Below are positions 56,084-63,441 of a DNA stretch of 64,000 nucleotides, piece after piece. Under the pieces are notes generated by a model. That model saw only the letters and a list, made by a program, of their open reading frames with translations, had not been told where the DNA came from and ran no database searches. Each line of letters opens with the position of its first letter. Position 1 is the stretch's first letter. The DNA lies in the NCBI RefSeq assembly GCF_001705665.1, contig NZ_MDHA01000044.1:248001-312000 (forward strand). Reading direction: 5' to 3'. The position numbers and the translations under genes are program-made. The DNA is from Thioclava sp. SK-1 (lineage in GTDB: Bacteria > Pseudomonadota > Alphaproteobacteria > Rhodobacterales > Rhodobacteraceae).

Positions 56084-56977
56084 TTAGACAAGGTATTTAC
56101 GAAACCATTCCAGCGTGCGTGACCATGCCAACTCTGCGGCCTGCGCATCGTAACGCGGGGTGCTGTCATTGTGGAACCCGTGGTTCGCGTCCGGATAGAC
56201 ATAGCCCTCATAGGTGGTTCCAGCGGATTGAAGCGCCTGTTCATAGGCAGGCCAGCCCGCATTCACCCGCGTGTCCAATTCGCCATATTGCATTAACATC
56301 GCAGCCTTGATTTTGGGCACATCGGCGGGGTCGGGCTGGCGGCCATAGAACGGCACCGCTGCGCCCAGCTCTGGATAGGCCACAGCGGCCGCATTCGCCA
56401 CCCCCCCGCCATAGCAAAAGCCCGTGATGCCGACCTTACCCGTCACATCGGAATGCGCCATCAAGAATTCAATCGCAGCAAAGAAGTCATTCATTAGCTT
56501 TTCGCCATCAACCTGCTGTTGCAGCGCGCGCCCTTCCTCATCATTGCCGGGATAACCGCCGACCGGGGTCAACCCATCGGGGGCCAGTGCGATGAAACCT
56601 GCCTTGGCCAAGCGGCGCGCAACATCGCGCACATAGGGGTTCAAGCCCCGGTTTTCATGCACAACCACCACGCCCGGCGCGGCCTGGAGGCCGGTGGGAC
56701 GCACCATATAGGCGCGCATATCCCCGTGCCCGTTGGGAGAGGGATAGGTAATCCAATCTGCTTTGATATCCGGGTCATTAAAGCTGACCTGTTCAGCTAT
56801 TGCGTAATTCGGGCTCATCATCCCAAGAATGGCAGCAGCGGTCAGTCCGCCGACCGCAAATTTCCCCGCACGATCCAAAAATTCGCGCTTGGTCAAATGG
56901 CCATGGGCGTAAAAATCGTACAGCTCCAGCAACTCGGGGCTGAAATCCTTGGCGGTTAATCTTTCAAGCGTCGTCAT
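56084..56977 (-). CDS. Dienelactone hydrolase family protein, YghX-like
   Basis: A 297-residue alpha/beta hydrolase of the dienelactone hydrolase type. The nucleophile Cys is in ITGFCYGGG, the Asp in YGELDTRV and the His in DANHGFHND. The N terminus (LTKREFLDRAGKFAVGGLTA at about 28-47) looks like a Tat-type export leader without the twin Arg and is a feature of the YghX group. Substrate is unknown. ATG 56977 has GGAGGAA upstream. Part of a leftward gene string with the AroE-like, EthD and ABM-VOC genes. Confidence 0.82.
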   Translation of the reverse strand: MTTLERLTAKDFSPELLELYDFYAHGHLTKREFLDRAGKFAVGGLTAAAILGMMSPNYAIAEQVSFNDPDIKADWITYPSPNGHGDMRAYMVRPTGLQAAPGVVVVHENRGLNPYVRDVARRLAKAGFIALAPDGLTPVGGYPGNDEEGRALQQQVDGEKLMNDFFAAIEFLMAHSDVTGKVGITGFCYGGGVANAAAVAYPELGAAVPFYGRQPDPADVPKIKAAMLMQYGELDTRVNAGWPAYEQALQSAGTTYEGYVYPDANHGFHNDSTPRYDAQAAELAWSRTLEWFRKYLV

Positions 56978-57090
56978 CGGTTCCTCCTGTTAATGCGCCC
57001 AAGCTAACAGCAGTCCGATAGAAACGGTCAGGTTTTCATCCCTGCCGACACAGTTGTGATCGGCCCCACATCGGGGGCCAAAAAACAAGG

Positions 57091-57939
57091 TTACAGATCC
57101 AGCGCCTCCAATGCATGGCGCATGACCTCTGGATCGGCGTCGACCCCGGTCCAATATTTCAACCCAATCACCCCCTGCCCGACCAACATCGCCAGCCCGT
57201 CAACGGTTTGACAGCCCCGCGCCTGTGCGGCCCGCAACAGACGTGTTTGCGGCGGATTGTGAATTCCGTCAGCTACAACCATCTTTGGATGCAGGCTGTC
57301 TGTATCGATATCAGGCATTTGATCGGTCTTCGGATACAGCCCCTGCGACGTGGCATGTACCACAATCTGCGTGGAGCTTGGCACCGATACCACACCGTCC
57401 CAGGCCATAAATTCAGCCTGTGCCGGGGTCTGGGTGGCAATCACCTGCGCCACCTCCTGGCCGCGCTGGTGCGACCGGTTAACAACAGTGATCTTGCGTG
57501 CACCAGCCAAGGCAAGTTCAACCCCAACGGCACGCCCGGCGCCACCTGCGCCAAACAACATCACCTCTTTGCCCTTGGGATCGACAACCCGCGACAGCGC
57601 GCCGACAAAGCCTTTGCCATCGGTATTTTCACCAATCAGCTGATCGCCGCGTCGCACGATAGTATTCACCGCACCAATGATTTTCGCGCTTTCGCCCAAA
57701 CCATCCAGATGGTCAATCACCGCAACCTTATGCGGGATCGAACAATTGAACCCGCGCCAGCCCATTGCCCGTGCGCCCGCAACCGCCGCGGCCAGATCAT
57801 CAGGCGCAACTTCGCAATTGATATAGCGCCAGTCCAGCCCGTGATGACGAAACGCCGCCTCGATCATTGGGCCCGTCGGGTTTTCCTCGGCTGGTTGGGC
57901 AAATGACCCGGTCAGCGGCTGCAAGAAATTCTGTGTCAT
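57091..57939 (-). CDS. Shikimate dehydrogenase-like protein with altered substrate site
   Basis: A 282-residue member of the AroE superfamily, with the C-terminal NADP domain (GAGGAGRAVGVELALAGA). The catalytic Lys (K71, in NCSIPHK) and Asp (D107, in ENTDGKGF) are present. The usual N-terminal SxS shikimate-binding motif (as in HSxSP) is replaced by TGSFAQPAEENPTGP. This suggests a different hydroxy-acid or polyol substrate. It is not likely the biosynthetic aroE. Upstream on the same strand lie the EthD and ABM-VOC genes. Confidence 0.82.
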   Translation of the reverse strand: MTQNFLQPLTGSFAQPAEENPTGPMIEAAFRHHGLDWRYINCEVAPDDLAAAVAGARAMGWRGFNCSIPHKVAVIDHLDGLGESAKIIGAVNTIVRRGDQLIGENTDGKGFVGALSRVVDPKGKEVMLFGAGGAGRAVGVELALAGARKITVVNRSHQRGQEVAQVIATQTPAQAEFMAWDGVVSVPSSTQIVVHATSQGLYPKTDQMPDIDTDSLHPKMVVADGIHNPPQTRLLRAAQARGCQTVDGLAMLVGQGVIGLKYWTGVDADPEVMRHALEALDL

Positions 57940-58000
57940 TCAATCCTCCAATTTCGCAAATGGGCCGGCCACAAACTGGCCAACCCGTCAGGCGTCACGG

Positions 58001-58354
58001 TCATACCGTGCCTTCGATGATCTCCACCTGATCGCCCAGAACGATCAGCGTCGTATCATGATCCAGAAAGGTTTTTTCATCCGGGAATACGCGGTTTTTA
58101 TAGCTGTCCGATGTCAGGACAGCATGCATTCCCGCCGCACTATCAAACCAGATCTCGGCAGTGCCGTCATAATCAGCGGTTGCCACCGTGCCTTCGGGCG
58201 CAGGCACCGGATGGGTCTGAATATAGCGCAGCACATGGTTTTTCGCCTCGGGGATGGCGCGAAACAGGGGGCCGTGCTGCTCAATATGGTGGCGAACAAA
58301 CTCTGCCCGTGTCAAATCCGGGTGACGCTTTAAAAACATCGTCATCTTAATCAT
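58001..58354 (-). CDS. EthD domain protein
   Basis: A 117-residue dimeric alpha+beta-barrel protein of the EthD family (KMTMFLKRHPDLTRAEFVRHH, then HGPLFRAIPEAKNHVLRYIQ). The family includes accessory factors and small hydroxylase-like proteins in aromatic and ether degradation. The ATG at 58354 overlaps the ABM-VOC stop by 4 bp (ATGA), so the two are translationally coupled. Substrate not readable. Confidence 0.82.
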   Translation of the reverse strand: MIKMTMFLKRHPDLTRAEFVRHHIEQHGPLFRAIPEAKNHVLRYIQTHPVPAPEGTVATADYDGTAEIWFDSAAGMHAVLTSDSYKNRVFPDEKTFLDHDTTLIVLGDQVEIIEGTV

Positions 58355-59190
58355 TTCGCACCCCCGGTCGAAGGGGCCGGTGTCCAACGCGTCGCTGCCG
58401 CATCGGCGGGGTAATCCAAACCGCCCGGATAGGTCAGCAATTCAATCAATGTCCCCCAAGGGGCGTAGCCATAGATACCCGCATTCCCATCAGCGCCTTC
58501 AATCCCAGAGAGAGGATGTGGCCCAGCCAAACAACGCCCGCCAGCCGCCGAAAAGCGCTGCACAACCGCGTCAACATCGTCGACATACAGGCCAAGATGA
58601 GTCAGGCCCATATCTTGCAAACGCGCAGCGTCTTGTGACGGGCCGTCGATCTGGAACAGCTCCAGGCAGGGGCCATCCCCGATCCGCAATAGCCGCATAT
58701 GCAAAACTTTGCTGCCCTTAGACAGGCCCAGCTGCGCCTCAACATCGGCGCCTTGCATCGGCTCGGCGTCTGCGGGCTGAACATCATACAATGTCACCGC
58801 CCCAAAGACGTCATGAAAGAACTGCGTAGCGGCGGAAATATCAGGGACCGTCAGCCCGATGTGATCGAGCGCACGCACATCCCCCAATGCGCACGTTTCT
58901 CGTGCCACCGGCGTAAGATCGGTGACATCAGAGCCACCATCTACCGCGATTTCCGCCAAAGCTGCGTTAAATTGCTGCGTATGGGGGGCAGAAAGATGCG
59001 CGTCAAAGCAAGCATCATCGCGGTATTCTTCAATCATCACCATCGCTTTGGTTTCGGGCTCTTGATAGGCCTCAAACCGGATATTGCCCGCTTCGGTGCG
59101 AACGTTACCGGCAAGCGTGGTCACAAGGTTTTTCAAACGGGCCTCTTGGCCTTCAAGGGGAACGGCGCGGGCTGTCATCAATCGTGTCAT
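58351..59190 (-). CDS. Fusion of ABM-type monooxygenase and VOC (glyoxalase/dioxygenase) domains
   Basis: A 279-residue two-domain protein. Residues 1-95 form an antibiotic-biosynthesis-monooxygenase (ABM) dimeric barrel (FEAYQEPETKAMVMIEEYRD). Residues 105-270 form a vicinal-oxygen-chelate domain whose likely metal ligands are H110 (ALDHIGLTV), E177 (CLELFQID), H198 (LTHLGLYVDD) and E250 (GTLIELLTYP). VOC members include glyoxalases, dioxygenases and epimerases. ATG 59190 has AGAGGTTCAT upstream. It heads the pair with EthD. Confidence 0.85.
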   Translation of the reverse strand: MTRLMTARAVPLEGQEARLKNLVTTLAGNVRTEAGNIRFEAYQEPETKAMVMIEEYRDDACFDAHLSAPHTQQFNAALAEIAVDGGSDVTDLTPVARETCALGDVRALDHIGLTVPDISAATQFFHDVFGAVTLYDVQPADAEPMQGADVEAQLGLSKGSKVLHMRLLRIGDGPCLELFQIDGPSQDAARLQDMGLTHLGLYVDDVDAVVQRFSAAGGRCLAGPHPLSGIEGADGNAGIYGYAPWGTLIELLTYPGGLDYPADAAATRWTPAPSTGGAK

Positions 59191-59267
59191 ATGAACCTCT
59201 GTCGTTTAAATCATGCTGCCGTGCAGCAGCTGTAAAATCAACATACAACACCGCGTCGAGTTCCAAC

Positions 59268-59297
59268 TTTTGTATTAAATTTCAACTACATACAAAA
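59268..59297 (-). promoter_or_regulatory. Inverted repeat upstream of the ABM-VOC operon
   Basis: TTTTGTAT (59268-59275) and ATACAAAA (59290-59297) are perfect inverted arms with a 14-bp spacer, 78 bp upstream of the ABM-VOC start. A further ATACAA lies at 59243-59248. This could be a regulator site; no regulator for it is in the window. Confidence 0.5.
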
Positions 59298-59309
59298 AAC
59301 AAAACGCAA

Positions 59310-59338
59310 GAGAGCCTGCCGGAAAAAAACCGGCAGGC
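59310..59338 (-). terminator. Terminator after the GMC dehydrogenase operon
   Basis: A 9-bp stem GCCTGCCGG/CCGGCAGGC with a 7-nt loop (59314-59338) lies 28 bp after the GMC stop; on the minus strand it is followed by TCTCTTGCGTTTTG. Confidence 0.75.
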
Positions 59339-59365
59339 ACAGTTTCATTGCATTTCCGCGCAGCC

Positions 59366-61000
59366 TTAACCCGCGCGCAAATCCGACTTAATCGCATCGG
59401 CGGCACGCAGTGACAGCGCCGCCATGGTCAGCGTGGCATTGACCGTGCCAACGGCAGACATCGCGCCACCCGTGGCCAGGAACAGGTTTTGATGGTCATG
59501 CGTCCGGCACCAGCTATCGACGACGGAATCGCGCGGATCCGTGCCCATGATCGTGCCACCACAGATATGGTTGTTCGGGGTGAACGTGCTGCTCATCTCA
59601 ATCTCGGTGCCGCCCAAAGCCTGCGCGATGGTTTTAAGATGCTCGCGCGAAGAGACGGCGGCACGACGGACATAATCGCCCACATCATAATAGACATCAG
59701 GCTCGGGGATCCCCAGTGCGTCTTTGCGCTTGGACGATAAGGTCAGTCGGTTGTTCGGGTCTGCCAATGTCTCATGGTTCACATAAATATCGACACCGCA
59801 GGCCGCCCGGCGACGGATCTCTTCATCCAGGGCGCGCCCAACCTTACCCGTGGCCAGCGCCTTCATGCCGCCCTTCGATGTCTGTGCCGTATTGTTATAA
59901 CCGATCTGGATCGCAGAGCGTTCGCCGCGCCACTCCCCGTCGCGGAAATTGGTGATCGACGACATCTGGACCGAACCTTGGCCGGACCAGATCGGCTCTG
60001 CCGCGACGAAGCTCATGGAAATGCCGGGATGGTCCATCATGTTCCGCCCCACCTGATCAGAGGAGTTGGCGATACCATTCGGATTCTTGTCATTAGCAGC
60101 CACCAGCAAAAGTTTGGGCGTCTCAATCCCATTGGCTGCAATCACAAAACGCCGCGCTGTGACCTTAGTGCTGATTTTATCCGGGTTGTAAAAATGCATC
60201 GCCGTGACATCATTTTTCGCATCGGTATCAATGCGATAGACGACAGCGTTTTCGATCACTTTGGCGCCCAAGGCTTCGGCTTTTTCAATCGAATATACAC
60301 CGTGATACATTGCACCAATCGGACAAATTGGCATGCAATTGTTGTTGCCACAGCATTGCGGACGCCCGTCATAGGGGCGTGAATTCCGCCCCTGCGGCAC
60401 CGGCGTGTTGTCATACCCCAGTGGCGCGACCAATTCGGTAAAGCGGCGATCACCATAACCATAGGGCATCGATGTCATCGGCCAGGGTTTTGACCGCGGC
60501 GCAGAGGGGGTGATTTGCTGATCATTGGGCCCCATAACGCCCATTTCGGTTTCCGCGGCGTAGTAATACGGCTCCAGCTCATCATAGGTCATCGCGAAAT
60601 CGCGGCCCACACCATAGGTTGAATATAGCTGCATATCGCTGGGCAGATAGCGCCAGCTGGACGCCGCCCAATGCCATGTCGTACCGCCGACGCCCTTGAT
60701 GATCCCCTGTTTATAGGCAGCGGCATCCGGACCTGTTGTGTGCAAATATCCGTTGTCAGGGAAGAAATTCGTATGCGGCGCCCAAGGCACGGTGGGATAA
60801 GGCGTGGCATAGTCAAACCCCGCCTTGTTTTCGGGCGGCATATAGCGCCAGTTCTGCACCACCTGATCACGATCATATCGCGGGCCAGCGTCCAGCACGA
60901 TCACCGACAGACCGGCACGTGTCAGATCCAGCGCCATAAGGCCGCCACAAATACCGGCACCCGCAATCACCACATCGGCGCTAAGCGTTTCCTGAGTCAT
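59366..61000 (-). CDS. GMC-family membrane-bound sugar/polyol dehydrogenase, flavoprotein subunit
   Basis: A 544-residue FAD enzyme of the gluconate-2-dehydrogenase/sorbitol-dehydrogenase type. The FAD site is VVIAGAGICGGLMALDLT (about 10-27). A Cys cluster, CCGNNNCMPICPIGA (about 214-228), may hold an Fe-S or a structural site. The C-terminal catalytic region includes NHICGGTIMGTDP and TGGAMSAVGTVNATLT. It would oxidise a sugar, polyol or sugar acid and hand electrons to the triheme cytochrome encoded just upstream. Last gene of its operon, followed by a terminator. Confidence 0.87.
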   Translation of the reverse strand: MTQETLSADVVIAGAGICGGLMALDLTRAGLSVIVLDAGPRYDRDQVVQNWRYMPPENKAGFDYATPYPTVPWAPHTNFFPDNGYLHTTGPDAAAYKQGIIKGVGGTTWHWAASSWRYLPSDMQLYSTYGVGRDFAMTYDELEPYYYAAETEMGVMGPNDQQITPSAPRSKPWPMTSMPYGYGDRRFTELVAPLGYDNTPVPQGRNSRPYDGRPQCCGNNNCMPICPIGAMYHGVYSIEKAEALGAKVIENAVVYRIDTDAKNDVTAMHFYNPDKISTKVTARRFVIAANGIETPKLLLVAANDKNPNGIANSSDQVGRNMMDHPGISMSFVAAEPIWSGQGSVQMSSITNFRDGEWRGERSAIQIGYNNTAQTSKGGMKALATGKVGRALDEEIRRRAACGVDIYVNHETLADPNNRLTLSSKRKDALGIPEPDVYYDVGDYVRRAAVSSREHLKTIAQALGGTEIEMSSTFTPNNHICGGTIMGTDPRDSVVDSWCRTHDHQNLFLATGGAMSAVGTVNATLTMAALSLRAADAIKSDLRAG

Positions 61001-61082
61001 CTTATTTCCTTAGATCGGCGCACCACGATCCTGTCGCGGCACAGCATTACGGTCGGGCGGCACCATGGCCGCCCGTAAAGGG

Positions 61083-62477
61083 TCATCGGCTGCGCTTGCG
61101 GCGCCATAACATCACGGCCAACCCGGCAAGGATCAGCACTAGCGCTGCACCGATTGCGGCCATCACACCCGGCGCGGCCATCTTGACCAAAAGGGCGACG
61201 GGGCCACCAGTGCGCACCGTTGCCACCTCTTGTGCCGTGATATCGGCCGGTTCAGTGCCAAATTTCGTAGAGACATAGCTGGCAACTGTCGCGACCTGAT
61301 CATCGCTTAGCGGCTGCACCAGGCTGCCTTCGTGAAACGCGGGCATCAGCGTTTCATGGCCATCGACAGTGCGCGACACCCCGTCCAGGATCGTCGAGAT
61401 CAGGTTATAGCTTTGCGCAGGTTCCAGCGTCACATTGCCCGTCAGCGCGGGATAAGTGCCATCGGCCGACCCCTGCCCCGATAGACCGTGGCACGACGCG
61501 CAAACGGTCTCATATAGCTGCGCGCCACTGGCATCATCGGCCAATGTGTGACGGGACCGGTTCGCGCTGTGATCGGCGGGCACAAAGGCAGCAATATCAG
61601 GCATCGACGCTGTATCGGCCTGAGCCGTGTCTTGCGCGGGAACGGTGCGCAGATAGGTGACGATCGCGGCAATATCGCTATCGTTCAGATGTTGCAGGCT
61701 GAATTCCACCGCTTCGGCCATTGGGCCAGAGGCACGCGCATGTTCGGCGACACCAGTGGACAAATAGGCGCTTAGATCTGCATCCGACCAATCCGATAGG
61801 CCGCCAGCACCGGGCGTCAGGTTGGGGGCAAACCACGGTCCCACCGCGCCCCCCGCCAGAAACGCGCTGGTTTTTGAGCCCATCAACAGGTTGCGCGGCG
61901 TGTGACAGGTGCCGCAATGCGCCGGCCCCTCTACCAGATACCGCCCACGGTTCCACTCTGGCGATTGCGCGGGGTCATCGACCAGTGGCGCACCACCGCC
62001 ATAAAGCAGGTTCCAACCCGCCATCGACATGCGCACCGAAAACGGGAAGGGCAGATCGGTTTGCGGCGCGGCCACATCCACCGGCGCTACGTCATTCATA
62101 AAGTAATCGTAAAGCGCGGCGATATCCGCATCGCTCATTTTTGAATAGGCTGGATAGGGCATCGCCGGATAAAGATGAGCGCCATCCTTGCGCACGCCTT
62201 CGCGCACCGCGCGTGAAAAATCGCGCAACGAGTAATCACCGATCCCGAATTCTTTCGACGGGGTGATATTAGAGGCGATGATCGACCCCATAGGAGAGGT
62301 GATCGCATAGCCCCCCGCGAAAGGCGTGCCATTCTTACCATCGGTGTGGCAAGCGGCGCAATCTGCGGTGGTGGCGATATAGGCACCCGACAGCTGCTCA
62401 GCATGACCAGCGGCGCCCCAAGGCCCCAGCATCGCGCCTGCGCATAGGGCAAACAGAGAAATCGTTTTCGACAACAT
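61083..62477 (-). CDS. Triheme c-type cytochrome subunit of a membrane-bound dehydrogenase
   Basis: A 464-residue periplasmic cytochrome. Three heme motifs are present: CAACH (40-44), CGTCH (188-192) and CASCH (326-330). A signal peptide occupies about residues 1-27, and a C-terminal helix (about 430-456) anchors it in the membrane, ending WRRKRSR. It would relay electrons from the GMC subunit to ubiquinone, as in alcohol and gluconate dehydrogenases. It is 15 bp behind the small-subunit gene; the ribosome site is weak. Confidence 0.9.
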   Translation of the reverse strand: MLSKTISLFALCAGAMLGPWGAAGHAEQLSGAYIATTADCAACHTDGKNGTPFAGGYAITSPMGSIIASNITPSKEFGIGDYSLRDFSRAVREGVRKDGAHLYPAMPYPAYSKMSDADIAALYDYFMNDVAPVDVAAPQTDLPFPFSVRMSMAGWNLLYGGGAPLVDDPAQSPEWNRGRYLVEGPAHCGTCHTPRNLLMGSKTSAFLAGGAVGPWFAPNLTPGAGGLSDWSDADLSAYLSTGVAEHARASGPMAEAVEFSLQHLNDSDIAAIVTYLRTVPAQDTAQADTASMPDIAAFVPADHSANRSRHTLADDASGAQLYETVCASCHGLSGQGSADGTYPALTGNVTLEPAQSYNLISTILDGVSRTVDGHETLMPAFHEGSLVQPLSDDQVATVASYVSTKFGTEPADITAQEVATVRTGGPVALLVKMAAPGVMAAIGAALVLILAGLAVMLWRRKRSR

Positions 62478-62492
62478 CAAATCATCAATTCT

Positions 62493-63002
62493 TTAAAAAG
62501 AGGGCATTGCAGACAAGGCAGGCGGTTCGGCGGTCCACCAATCTGGTCCGTTTAGCGCGTAGGTCGGGATCGGCACCGCATCCAGCGCGGGCTGATACAT
62601 CAACGCTTTATCAAAGGCATAGACCGTCGCATCTGTGCCCTTGGCAACCACGCCGGAATACCAGGCGTGAATGATATCCAACAAAGTCTGGCGCAATGCA
62701 TCGCCTTGCAATGCGGCATCAAGTGCCTCGACATCGCTATACGCACCTTTGGAAATCGCAGCCTCCAGCGCGATGGCCTGTGCATCAAAGCCTGCATCGT
62801 TGGCTTGCAACCCACCCAACAACCCGGCCCCCACAGTTGTATCCAACGCATCGTGACCGGTGGCAAATTTCGACAATGTCATGAAGCGGTCGATCTGCAT
62901 CGCCTGCCCTGCCGCGCGTGCCACGCCTGCGCTGCTGATAAACAGCGCCATTGCAGAGGTTCCTAAAAATCGTCGACGGCTTAGCTGCATGCTGTTTTGC
63001 AC
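62493..63002 (-). CDS. Tat-exported small subunit of a sugar/polyol dehydrogenase
   Basis: A 169-residue protein with a Tat leader (SRRRFLGTS at 8-16) followed by a hydrophobic region ending near residue 31, then a small helical domain typical of the gluconate-2-dehydrogenase/sorbitol-dehydrogenase subunit 3 family. It would help export and assemble the GMC subunit. The GTG at 63002 is chosen because GGAG sits 7 nt upstream; ATG 62990 lies 19 nt from it. First gene of the operon, behind a LacI-type operator. Confidence 0.82.
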   Translation of the reverse strand: MQNSMQLSRRRFLGTSAMALFISSAGVARAAGQAMQIDRFMTLSKFATGHDALDTTVGAGLLGGLQANDAGFDAQAIALEAAISKGAYSDVEALDAALQGDALRQTLLDIIHAWYSGVVAKGTDATVYAFDKALMYQPALDAVPIPTYALNGPDWWTAEPPALSAMPSF

Positions 63003-63054
63003 GGTGCGCTCCTGCTGAAATTCCGGCCCTTGTCATTGCGGGGCCTCACCTTGT

Positions 63055-63067
63055 GTTAGCGCTAAAC
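63055..63067 (-). promoter_or_regulatory. LacI-type operator upstream of the dehydrogenase operon
   Basis: GTTAGCGCTAAAC contains the perfect palindrome TTAGCGCTAA (63056-63065), the core of many LacI-family operators (consensus near TGTTAGCGCTAACA). It lies 53 bp ahead of the GTG start at 63002. No LacI gene is seen in the window, so the regulator must be elsewhere. Confidence 0.7.
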
Positions 63068-63095
63068 TTCGGAATGAAAACCCACGTGAGAAATC

Positions 63096-63131
63096 CGTGA
63101 TTTTTCTGATAAAAATCATCAGAAATTCACG
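63096..63131. repeat. Long imperfect inverted repeat between phoH and the dehydrogenase operon
   Basis: CGTGATTTTTCTGAT (63096-63110) and ATCAGAAATTCACG (63118-63131) form a nearly perfect 14-bp stem with a short loop. It contains a second possible pairing, TGATTTTT with AAAAATCA. The rest of 63003-63441 holds no gene I can support. It may be an operator or terminator element. Confidence 0.5.
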
Positions 63132-63441
63132 AGCTTGCCAATAACCGCGCTGCATCGGTGGGACGTGGATCAATCAATTAATAAAATCAATGGATTAATT
63201 TGGCGAACAGATACTCGCAAAAAACCTTTCATTTTGACAGGTTCCAGCAGGCAACCACCAAGCGCATATCCGGCATGCACTGCACGGGGTATCTGTTTTT
63301 GGGTTTTTCGATATCCGCGCGCCATATCTTCCCAGAACCTCACAAGGCACGGATGTAATTTGGCACTTGGGATTCGGGCAAAGGAAAGGGCAGCACAGGC
63401 TGTTCGCCCGGCTGCCCCAAATCCCCTGCTTGTCGTCGCAG

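Noticed and set aside
56988-57009. TGTTA/TAACA arms before the dienelactone hydrolase gene
   Set aside because: The 12-bp spacer does not fit the LacI core seen at 63055, and the left arm abuts the ribosome site; coincidence is likely.
57064-57081. GGCCCC/GGGGCC hairpin after the AroE-like gene
   Set aside because: The A/T run is on the wrong side for a minus-strand terminator.
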